A program made the translations under genes and the position numbers. Of a stretch of DNA of 29,929 bases, positions 1 through 5,739 are shown one piece after another. Under the pieces are notes generated by a model that saw only the letters and a list, made by a program, of their open reading frames with translations, did no database searches and was not told the DNA's origin. This stretch comes from a virus: positions 1-29,929 of IMG/VR virus record IMGVR_UViG_3300025070_000157, one strand, 5' to 3'. The first letter of the stretch is position 1; the number at the start of each line of letters is the position of its first letter.

Positions 1-171
1 ATGTACCCAATGAATTTTACCGATATAAAAATATATGCCCTAAATGGAAGTAGCTTGATGTTAAGTTTTACAAATATAGATGCAGTTTTAAAAATAATAC
101 TTTTAAGTGTTTCAATAGGATACACCCTGCAAAGATGGTACTTGATGAATAAAGATAAGAATGATAAGTAA
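1..171 (+). CDS. small single-helix membrane protein of the lysis cassette
   Basis: A 56-residue ORF reads from the first base of the window (ATG) to TAA at 169-171. Residues about 26-46 form one hydrophobic segment (AVLKIILLSVSIGYTLQRWY), followed by a short charged tail (NKDKNDK) that is probably cytoplasmic. Its end overlaps the start of the M15 endolysin by 11 bp, so the two are probably translationally coupled. A small membrane protein beside an endolysin suggests a role in lysis (holin, antiholin or spanin-like), but no family signature settles this. Methionine 4 is an alternative start. Because the ORF begins at base 1, a longer form starting upstream of the window cannot be excluded. 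Confidence 0.6.
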   Translation: MYPMNFTDIKIYALNGSSLMLSFTNIDAVLKIILLSVSIGYTLQRWYLMNKDKNDK

Positions 172-616
172 ACATATATCTTATAAGGAAGGGGTTCGCA
201 GCTCAACAGCATTAAGGTTAGATATAGATAATACACCTAGTGATTACCATATGTCTAATATGCAAGTGCTAGCTGAAAACATATTCGAACCTCTTAGAAA
301 GTGGGTTGGAGGACCAATAAGAATAAATTCATTTTTTAGAAGTGTCGAACTAAACAGAGCTATTGGAGGTAGCCCAAAATCGCAGCATTGTGAGGGTAGA
401 GCTATAGACATAGATGATACACATAGATACAAAACAAATGCTGAAATGTATCAGTTTATAAAAAATAACTTAGACTTTGATCAAATAATATGGGAGTTTG
501 GAGATGACAAAAACCCTGCTTGGATTCATGTATCTTACGTATCCGTAGATTCCAATAGAGGTCGTTGTTTAAAAGCTTATAAAGAAAACGGTAAAACTAA
601 ATACAAAGTAATATGA
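161..616 (+). CDS. M15-family zinc peptidase endolysin (copy 1)
   Basis: This 151-residue protein has the layout of VanY/M15-type D-Ala-D-Ala carboxypeptidases or L-Ala-D-Glu endopeptidases, which cut peptidoglycan stem peptides. The zinc-site motif SQHCEGRAIDID lies at residues 74-85, with H76 and D83 as expected ligands. The third ligand is H123 in WIHVSY, and E112 in the preceding IWEFG is a candidate catalytic acid. There is no signal peptide, so release through a holin fits; a holin gene lies about 0.9 kb downstream. The start overlaps the previous gene and the stop overlaps the next start (ATGA). A paralog at 28371-28832 matches at roughly two thirds of residues by eye. Function is secure at family level; the exact bond cut is not. 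Confidence 0.9.
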   Translation: MISKHISYKEGVRSSTALRLDIDNTPSDYHMSNMQVLAENIFEPLRKWVGGPIRINSFFRSVELNRAIGGSPKSQHCEGRAIDIDDTHRYKTNAEMYQFIKNNLDFDQIIWEFGDDKNPAWIHVSYVSVDSNRGRCLKAYKENGKTKYKVI

Positions 617-741
617 AATCAAAAACTAAAAAAGATTCTTGTTATCACAAAGTGAAAAGATCTTATAAAGTATTTCCGTCTGCGTATGCTAGCGGAGCTA
701 TTGCTAAGTGTAGAAAAGCTAAAAGTAAAAAGCGAAAGTAA
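613..741 (+). CDS. basic two-cysteine microprotein, PSAYASG type (copy 1)
   Basis: A 42-residue ORF starting at the ATGA overlap with the endolysin and ending in a TAATG overlap with the next gene. About 40% of residues are Lys or Arg. It contains the block YKVFPSAYASG at 18-28, flanked by C10 and C33. The gene at 28829-28984 has the same block (FKVWPSAYASG) and exactly the same spacing between its cysteines (22 intervening residues). That conservation argues the ORF is real despite its size. Similar short basic proteins are familiar from marine phage genomes, but I know no established function. The paired cysteines could bind metal or form a disulphide, and the charge suggests nucleic acid contact; both are inference. 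Confidence 0.75.
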   Translation: MKSKTKKDSCYHKVKRSYKVFPSAYASGAIAKCRKAKSKKRK

Positions 742-995
742 TGGCTGTTAGAAAAACTAAAAAAGGAGCAAGTCTTAAGCGTTGGTTTAAAGAAAAGTGG
801 ACAGATGAAAAAGGTAATGTTTGCGGTTCTACTAAAAACAAAAAAACTAAAAAGTGCAGACCAAGTAAAAGAGTAAGTGGTAAAACGCCTAAAACTTGGA
901 AAGAAATGTCACCTGCTGAAAAAAAGAAAGCAGTAGCTGAAAAGAAAAGAGTAGGTATGGGTAAAAGAACATCATCATTAAAACGTAAAAAATAA
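741..995 (+). CDS. lysine-rich RWFKEKW/CG microprotein (permuted paralog 1)
   Basis: This 84-residue, extremely basic protein starts one base inside the previous stop. Two blocks are visible. An N-terminal block at residues 7-29 runs KKGASLKRWFKEKW then TDEKGNVCG. A second block at 39-72 contains KKCRPSKR, then MSPAEKKKAVAEKKR. Both recur in the gene at 28981-29247, but there in the opposite order. The motif set (GxxLKxWFxxKW...CG, CxPxxK, MSxxEK) resembles a domain of unknown function shared by marine phages and some giant viruses, possibly DUF5872; the Pfam number is from memory. Role unknown. The charge and cysteines would suit a DNA- or virion-associated protein. Confidence 0.75.
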   Translation: MAVRKTKKGASLKRWFKEKWTDEKGNVCGSTKNKKTKKCRPSKRVSGKTPKTWKEMSPAEKKKAVAEKKRVGMGKRTSSLKRKK

Positions 996-1000
996 ATATT

Positions 1001-1117
1001 ATGCCAAAAGTAGGAGGAAAAAAATTCGCGTACACGACAAAAGGAAAAGCAGCAGCTAAAGCTTATGCTAAAAAAACAGGTAAAAAAACTGTTACTAAAA
1101 AAAAAAATAAATACTAA
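1001..1117 (+). CDS. lysine-rich microprotein with VGGKKF..TKGKAAAKAYAKK motif
   Basis: A 38-residue ORF lying 6 bp after the previous gene. It begins MPKVGGKKFAYTTKGKAAAK and continues with alternating Ala and Lys to the end KKKNKY. The N-terminal pattern matches a type of tiny Lys/Ala-rich protein that I recognise from marine phages, with no known function. The helix would be strongly cationic. The gene crosses a run of eleven A at 1097-1107. As written it stops at 1115-1117. Reading one base fewer in that run would extend it to 1142, so the annotated C-terminus is uncertain. Confidence 0.65.
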   Translation: MPKVGGKKFAYTTKGKAAAKAYAKKTGKKTVTKKKNKY

Positions 1118-1142
1118 AAAACCTTGCGGTTGTAAACATTAA
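1097..1142 (+). other. A11 homopolymer and alternative-frame extension
   Basis: The preceding ORF contains A11 at 1097-1107. If ribosomes, polymerase or the true sequence skip one A, the frame continues as KKKINTKKPCGCKH and stops at 1140-1142, only 5 bp before the next gene. The extension has a Cys-Gly-Cys-Lys-His ending of the kind seen in small metal-binding proteins and removes an otherwise unexplained 30-bp gap. It could be a sequencing indel, transcriptional slippage, or chance. Confidence 0.4.
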
Positions 1143-1147
1143 TATAT

Positions 1148-1438
1148 ATGGCGGATAAAAGTAAAATGGCTTGCAATAAGCCTAAAAAATCAGACCGTAA
1201 GGGTAAAAAGAAAATGGTTAAAGCTTGCGAAGGCGGTAAAGAAAAACTAATTCATTTTGGAGCTTCTGGGTATGGTCACAATTATAGTGCCGCTGCTCGT
1301 AAGTCTTTTAAAGCTCGTCACAAATGTAGTACAGCTAAAAGCAAACTAACAGCCAGATACTGGGCGTGTAAAAATTTATGGGCTGGTAAAGGCGGCTCTA
1401 AAAAATCTAACCCGTCAGGAGTTAGAGGTAAATACTAA
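1148..1438 (+). CDS. basic Cys/His-rich small protein, HFGASGYGHNYS...TARYWACKNLW
   Basis: A 96-residue, highly basic protein with cysteines at 9, 27, 60 and 74 and histidines at 36, 44 and 58. Its core runs HFGASGYGHNYS (36-47), ARHKCSTAKSKLTARYWACK (56-75) and NLWAGKGG (76-83), ending GVRGKY. The HFGA...RH...TAxxW...LW arrangement resembles a domain shared by marine phages and nucleocytoplasmic large DNA viruses (DUF5754-like, from memory). The conserved Cys/His set could form a zinc site. No function is established. It ends the microprotein run before the holin, and a 56-bp A-rich spacer follows. An internal ATG at codon 7 is an alternative start. Confidence 0.75.
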   Translation: MADKSKMACNKPKKSDRKGKKKMVKACEGGKEKLIHFGASGYGHNYSAAARKSFKARHKCSTAKSKLTARYWACKNLWAGKGGSKKSNPSGVRGKY

Positions 1439-1494
1439 TAAATTAGTTAAAAAAAGCTAAAAATCTATACTAGAAAAAAAGCATATAATAAGGT

Positions 1495-1899
1495 ATGAAA
1501 AAAATATTCGAATGGCTAACGGGTGGTGTTATTAAGGAAGTTGGTAATGTAATCGATAAAATTACAACTACGAAAGAAGAAAAACTAGAGGCTCAAAGAA
1601 AAATACAAGAAATATTAGAGAAAGCTGATAACGAAGCTCAATCACAAGTAACTGATCGTTGGAAAGCTGATATGGCTAGCGATAGCTTTTTATCTAAAAA
1701 TATAAGACCTATAGTTTTAATATATTTAACTTTTATATTTACAGTTTTATCTTTTGCTGATGGTAATATAGGTGGTTTTAAAGTAGATGAAGCTTATACA
1801 CCTATTTTTCAGTCTTTACTGATAACAGTATACGGCGCTTATTTTGTAGGTCGTACCTGGGAAAAGAATAAAAAATCAAGTGATAATAGTAATAAATAA
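1495..1899 (+). CDS. holin, 3TM/GTA-holin type
   Basis: A 134-residue protein with a charged coiled-coil-like N-terminal half (residues 20-60) and two hydrophobic segments at about 71-88 (PIVLIYLTFIFTVLSF) and 103-118 (PIFQSLLITVYGAYFV). Between them the motif WKADMASDSFLSKNIRP (56-72) and the ending GRTWEK (119-124) match holins of the 3TM superfamily (PF11351-type). Such proteins open the inner membrane so that an endolysin reaches the wall. It follows the M15 endolysin and microproteins and has no Shine-Dalgarno; AATAAGGT lies just before the ATG. Length is normal for the family. Confidence in the family is high; timing and partner are inferred. Confidence 0.85.
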   Translation: MKKIFEWLTGGVIKEVGNVIDKITTTKEEKLEAQRKIQEILEKADNEAQSQVTDRWKADMASDSFLSKNIRPIVLIYLTFIFTVLSFADGNIGGFKVDEAYTPIFQSLLITVYGAYFVGRTWEKNKKSSDNSNK

Positions 1900-1907
1900 A
1901 TAAAAAA

Positions 1908-2153
1908 ATGTACAAAAACGTAATTACATCAGAAAATACTTCAAATAATCATAAGGAGGTTATTACTTCACAAGTACCAGATCAATTATTAAAGATAGGT
2001 TCTGATGAAAACGTAGAAGCAATCAAAGAACACTTTAAGTGGGTTTTAGCAAATGACTTTTATAAAGATGAGTTAAGTGCTGAACAAATTGCAGAAATGG
2101 AAAGCTATCTACCAAGTAATTATCAAGATGAATACGAAGATTTACCGGTGTAG
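1908..2153 (+). CDS. small acidic protein of unknown function
   Basis: An 81-residue protein that I do not recognise. The N-terminal third is Ser/Thr/Asn-rich and probably flexible. Residues 38-68 look helical (KEHFKWVLANDFYKDELSAE), and the tail DEYEDLPV is acidic. It starts 8 bp after the holin stop, behind an A-rich spacer, and is followed by a 54-bp gap with a short inverted repeat. Its place between the lysis cassette and the pre-terminase genes gives no clear hint of its role. Confidence 0.65.
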   Translation: MYKNVITSENTSNNHKEVITSQVPDQLLKIGSDENVEAIKEHFKWVLANDFYKDELSAEQIAEMESYLPSNYQDEYEDLPV

Positions 2154-2162
2154 AAAAGTAAA

Positions 2163-2179
2163 ATATAGTGTAACTATAT
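2163..2179. repeat. short perfect inverted repeat ATATAGT-GTA-ACTATAT
   Basis: Seven-base arms ATATAGT (2163-2169) and ACTATAT (2173-2179) flank GTA in the 54-bp gap between two genes. It could form a weak hairpin or be a small operator. No T-run follows, so it is not a convincing terminator, and in such AT-rich DNA it may be chance. Confidence 0.3.
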
Positions 2180-2207
2180 AACTGTACAATAATTAAATTA
2201 AATCAAA

Positions 2208-2480
2208 ATGAGTAAAATCAAAAAAGAACAATTAGAAAAAATTCAAGAACAACAAAGTAGGTTGCAAAGTATTTTAGTCGAGATAGGTGTAATGGAAGTT
2301 CGTAAACACGAAGCTACACACGCACAATCTGTTTTATCTCAAGAAATAGAGGCAACTAAAAAAGAACTTGAAGAAGAATATGGAGCTATTAACATTAATA
2401 TGCAAGATGGCTCTTACACTATTATTGAAAAAGAAGAAGACGATGACACAGATCTAACTGTGGTTAAATCTGAGAACTAA
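2208..2480 (+). CDS. coiled-coil protein of the pre-terminase cluster
   Basis: A 90-residue protein whose residues 4-60 form a continuous charged helix with heptad-like spacing (KKEQLEKIQEQQSRLQSILV onward), so a coiled-coil dimer is likely. The segment EYGAININMQDGSYTIIEKE (57-76) looks like a short beta hairpin, and the end is acidic (EEDDDTD). A coiled coil followed by GxININxxDGSYT is a pattern I recognise from unannotated genes ahead of the terminase in marine phages. Function unknown. Its stop overlaps the next start (TAATG), implying coupled translation. Confidence 0.75.
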   Translation: MSKIKKEQLEKIQEQQSRLQSILVEIGVMEVRKHEATHAQSVLSQEIEATKKELEEEYGAININMQDGSYTIIEKEEDDDTDLTVVKSEN

Positions 2481-2707
2481 TGAGTAGTGTAATTAGAAAA
2501 ATAAGTATAGGTTCTGATTACAAAAATGATGCAATGCATTATGCTGTAGGTCAACAGGTTTATGGAGGTCATGAAATATCTCATATACTTCATAATGAAT
2601 CTAATGACTCTTACAGTATTCACATCAAGAAAAACAACGAGATATTGCCATGGAAGAAGTTTAATTCTAACATGGCTGTATCTGTTGAGTATGATTTAAC
2701 ATATTAA
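2480..2707 (+). CDS. small beta-rich protein of unknown function
   Basis: A 75-residue protein with alternating hydrophobic residues suggesting a small beta fold. It begins SSVIRKISIGSDYKNDAMHY and contains EILPWKKFNSNMAVSVEYDL near the end. The KISIGxDYKxxxHYxVGQ start and the WKxFxxxMxVSxEYxL ending look like a conserved family that sits in this slot of related phages, but I know no function. It is joined by one-base TAATG overlaps to both neighbours, so the three genes from 2208 to 3312 are probably translated as a coupled set. Confidence 0.75.
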   Translation: MSSVIRKISIGSDYKNDAMHYAVGQQVYGGHEISHILHNESNDSYSIHIKKNNEILPWKKFNSNMAVSVEYDLTY

Positions 2708-3312
2708 TGAAAAGTTTATTTGACTTTATCGTAAAGCCAGTTAATAAACGTTACGATACTGAAATTAAAATAGGTGACAAAAGCCTTATAACTAATACTA
2801 ATACAGAAGACTTTAGAGCGGTAAGTAATACAGCAGAGGTTATATCTACACCATCTGCTTATTCTACTTCAATTAAAAAAGGTGATATAATAATTATACA
2901 TCACAACGTTTTTAGAAGTTTCTTTGATATTAGAGGTAAACGAAAAGATAGTAGATCTAAATTTATTGATGATTTATATTTTTGTTCACCTGACCAAATC
3001 TACTTGTATAAAAGTGATAGTAATTGGAAAGCCTTTCAAGATAGGTGTTTTATAAAACCCTTATTAGATAACAATGATCTAACGCTTGACAAAGAGAGAA
3101 AGCTTATAGGAATACTAAAATATGGTAATAGTTCCTTAGAAGCTATTAAAATCGTTCCTGGTGACCTAGTAGGTTACACACCTTATGGTGAGTTTGAATT
3201 TATAATAGACGACGAGCGATTGTATTGTATGAAATCAAATGATATTGTAATTAAGTATGAACGTAAAGGAGACGAAAAAGAGTATAATCCAAGCTGGGCA
3301 AAGAGCAGTTGA
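2707..3312 (+). CDS. GroES-like (co-chaperonin fold) protein, possibly two barrels
   Basis: A 201-residue protein. The C-terminal part looks GroES-like: CFIKPL (about 114-119) resembles the usual first strand, and PGDLVGYTPYGEFEFIIDDE (151-170) then YCMKSNDIVIKYE (173-185) follows the GroES pattern GDxVxFxxYxGxEhhhDxxxYhhhxxxDIhhhhE. The N-terminal half may be a second copy: IKKGDIIIIHHNVFR (56-70) followed by SPDQIYLYK. Normal GroES has about 97 residues, so tandem barrels would explain the length. Phage co-chaperonins such as T4 gp31 help the host chaperonin fold the capsid protein, which fits a place just before the packaging and head genes. An mRNA-linked structural role is also possible. 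The C-terminal match is good; the N-terminal one is weaker. Confidence 0.6.
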   Translation: MKSLFDFIVKPVNKRYDTEIKIGDKSLITNTNTEDFRAVSNTAEVISTPSAYSTSIKKGDIIIIHHNVFRSFFDIRGKRKDSRSKFIDDLYFCSPDQIYLYKSDSNWKAFQDRCFIKPLLDNNDLTLDKERKLIGILKYGNSSLEAIKIVPGDLVGYTPYGEFEFIIDDERLYCMKSNDIVIKYERKGDEKEYNPSWAKSS

Positions 3313-3529
3313 AGAATTAATAAAAGTAGCTAAAGAAGCTATTGTTGATTCTGATGATGATATTTCTGCAGATAGATTAAAAAATGCTGCAGCTACTAAA
3401 AAGCTAGCTATATTTGATGCTTTTGAAATACTGAAACGTATTGAAGATGAAGAAAACATACTTAATGATAGACCTAGTGAAAAGAAAGAAAAAGCTTTCA
3501 AGGGGTTTGCTGAAGGAAGATCTAAGTAA
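3257..3529 (+). CDS. putative small terminase subunit
   Basis: A 90-residue, mainly helical, charged protein directly before the large terminase (the stop TAA shares its last A with the TerL ATG). The core LKNAAATKKLAIFDAFEILK (41-60) then RIEDEENIL is a predicted helical region like that of small terminase or pre-terminase proteins. Small terminases bind the packaging site and stimulate TerL; the assignment rests on position and helical content, not on a recognised DNA-binding motif. It overlaps the preceding gene by 56 bp, which is long for this genome. No other ATG exists in the frame before residue 20, so either the overlap is real or a non-ATG start is used. Confidence 0.55.
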   Translation: MNVKETKKSIIQAGQRAVEELIKVAKEAIVDSDDDISADRLKNAAATKKLAIFDAFEILKRIEDEENILNDRPSEKKEKAFKGFAEGRSK

Positions 3530-5739
3530 TGTACGAGCAATCATTATATAAAATATTACCTGATTATATTAAGCCTAAAATAATAAATAAAAAAAATAGG
3601 TATAATAAGTGGGAGTACGGCTACAACGAGGAGTTTGATATTGTTGTAATAAGTAAAACTGGTAAGATCGGTGATATATACGAGATACAAAACTTAAAAA
3701 TAGCTTTACCAAAACAAAAAGATGTTCACGAGTTTGAAGAAAATAAATGGAAACCTTTTGAATATCCTAAAGAACTACAGAGAATAAAAACTATATTTGA
3801 TTGGAAAACATACGACGAAAGTTTTAAAGAAAAATGGTACGATTATATAGATAATGAGTTTAAACGTCGTGAACAAGGTTTTCATTTTAAAAACAATAAT
3901 AAACCTACTTATATTACTGGTACTCATTATATGTATTTACAATGGAGTAAAATAGATGTAGGTAATCCAGATTTTAGAGAGTCAAATAGGTTATTTTTTA
4001 TTTTTTGGGAAGCTTGCAAAGCTGATAAAAGATGCTTCGGTATGTGTTATTTAAAAAATAGACGTTCTGGATTTTCTTTTATGGCGTCTGGAGAAACAGT
4101 AAACGAAGCAACAATATCTAGTGATTCAAGATTTGGTATATTATCAAAATCAGGTCCTGACGCAAAGAAAATGTTTACAGATAAAGTTGTGCCAATATCA
4201 GTTAATTATCCTTTCTTTTTTAAACCTATACAAGATGGTATGGATCGTCCAAAAACAGAGCTTGCTTATAGAGTTCCAGCATCAAAGCTTACAAGACGAA
4301 ACATAACCTCTACAGATAGACCAGAAGAATTACAAGGACTTGACACAACTATAGATTGGAAAAACACAGGTGACAACTCTTACGATGGTGAAAAACTAAA
4401 GCTATTAGTTCACGATGAAAGTGGTAAGTGGGAAAAACCTAACAATATACTAAATAATTGGCGAGTAACAAAAACTTGTTTACGATTAGGTTCTAGAATT
4501 ATTGGTAAGTGTATGATGGGTTCAACATCAAACGCTTTAGATAAAGGAGGTGATAACTTTAAAAAACTTTATTATGCTTCAAACGTCGAAAAAAGAAACC
4601 GTAACGGACAGACTAGTTCGGGATTATATTCTTTGTTCATACCTATGGAATGGAATTACGAAGGATTCATCGATTCTTATGGCTTACCTGTATTCGAAAC
4701 ACCAACTAAAAAAACCTATGGACCATTCGGCGACGAAATAACTCAAGGTGTTATTGAGCATTGGCAAAATGAAGTTGAAGGTTTAAAGGAAGATCAAGAT
4801 GGATTAAATGAATATTATAGACAGTTTCCAAGAACAGAGGAACATGCTTTTAGAGACGAGGCAAAAGAGTCTATTTTTAATCTAACTAAAATATACGAAC
4901 AAATAGATTATAACGCTGATTTACATAATACATCAGCGGTAACAACTGGTAGTTTTCAATGGGAAAATGGTATTAAAGATACAAGGGTTTTATTCTACCC
5001 TAATAAAGATGGTAGATTTAAAATATCTTGGATTCCTCCAGCAAATTTACAAAACAAAATAGCTATTAAAAACGGTATTAAATATCCTGCTAATGATCAC
5101 TGTGGTGCTTTTGGATGCGATAGTTATGATATATCCGGTACAGTTGATAAAAGAGGTTCTAATGGATCTCTACATGGATTAACAAAGTTTTCAATGGAAA
5201 ACGTACCACCAAATTTATTTTTTTTAGAGTATATAGCTAGACCACAAACAGCTGAAATATTTTTTGAAGACGTTTTAATGGCTTGCGTATTTTACGGCAT
5301 GCCAATATTAGCCGAAAATAATAAGCCTAGATTATTGTATCACTTTAAGAGAAGGGGTTATAGAGGTTACTCAATGAATAGACCAGATAAAATATATAAT
5401 AAACTATCTGTAACAGAAAAAGAAATAGGTGGAATACCAAACTCTAGTGAAGATATGAAGCAAGCCCATGCTGCAGCAATAGAGTCTTACGTTGAGGAAT
5501 ATGTTGGTAACACACCTAATGGGTATGGTAATATGTATTTCCAAAGAACACTAGAAGATTGGGCTAAATTTAATATTAATAATAGAACTAAGCACGATGC
5601 ATCTATTAGTTCTGGTTTAGCTATAATGGCTTGTAACAAAAATAGGTATACACCTGTTGCTAAAAAAGAATACAAAAAAATAGACTTAGGTATAAAACGA
5701 TACGATAACAGTGGAACATCGTCAAAAATTATAAGATAA
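3529..5739 (+). CDS. terL: terminase large subunit
   Basis: This 736-residue protein is the packaging motor, an ATPase plus RNase H-fold nuclease that docks on the portal. A Walker A-like element of the phage type is at residues 176-183 (KNRRSGFS). Walker B is LLVHDESGKW with D296 and E297. The linker motif RQFPRTEEHAFR at 431-442 is typical of TerL proteins. The nuclease begins at AFGCDSYD with D531 and D534 as likely metal ligands; D690 in TKHDASISSGLA is a candidate third acid. The length is at the upper end for TerL, as in crAss-like and related phages. It is immediately followed by the portal gene (TAA then ATG). The class of DNA ends made cannot be read from this. Confidence 0.92.
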   Translation: MYEQSLYKILPDYIKPKIINKKNRYNKWEYGYNEEFDIVVISKTGKIGDIYEIQNLKIALPKQKDVHEFEENKWKPFEYPKELQRIKTIFDWKTYDESFKEKWYDYIDNEFKRREQGFHFKNNNKPTYITGTHYMYLQWSKIDVGNPDFRESNRLFFIFWEACKADKRCFGMCYLKNRRSGFSFMASGETVNEATISSDSRFGILSKSGPDAKKMFTDKVVPISVNYPFFFKPIQDGMDRPKTELAYRVPASKLTRRNITSTDRPEELQGLDTTIDWKNTGDNSYDGEKLKLLVHDESGKWEKPNNILNNWRVTKTCLRLGSRIIGKCMMGSTSNALDKGGDNFKKLYYASNVEKRNRNGQTSSGLYSLFIPMEWNYEGFIDSYGLPVFETPTKKTYGPFGDEITQGVIEHWQNEVEGLKEDQDGLNEYYRQFPRTEEHAFRDEAKESIFNLTKIYEQIDYNADLHNTSAVTTGSFQWENGIKDTRVLFYPNKDGRFKISWIPPANLQNKIAIKNGIKYPANDHCGAFGCDSYDISGTVDKRGSNGSLHGLTKFSMENVPPNLFFLEYIARPQTAEIFFEDVLMACVFYGMPILAENNKPRLLYHFKRRGYRGYSMNRPDKIYNKLSVTEKEIGGIPNSSEDMKQAHAAAIESYVEEYVGNTPNGYGNMYFQRTLEDWAKFNINNRTKHDASISSGLAIMACNKNRYTPVAKKEYKKIDLGIKRYDNSGTSSKIIR

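Noticed and set aside
3235-3540. Minus-strand ORF of 101 codons over the small-terminase candidate
   Set aside because: It is a mirror of a coding gene, Ser/Ile/Phe-rich as expected from the complement of A-rich codons, and every other gene is on the + strand.
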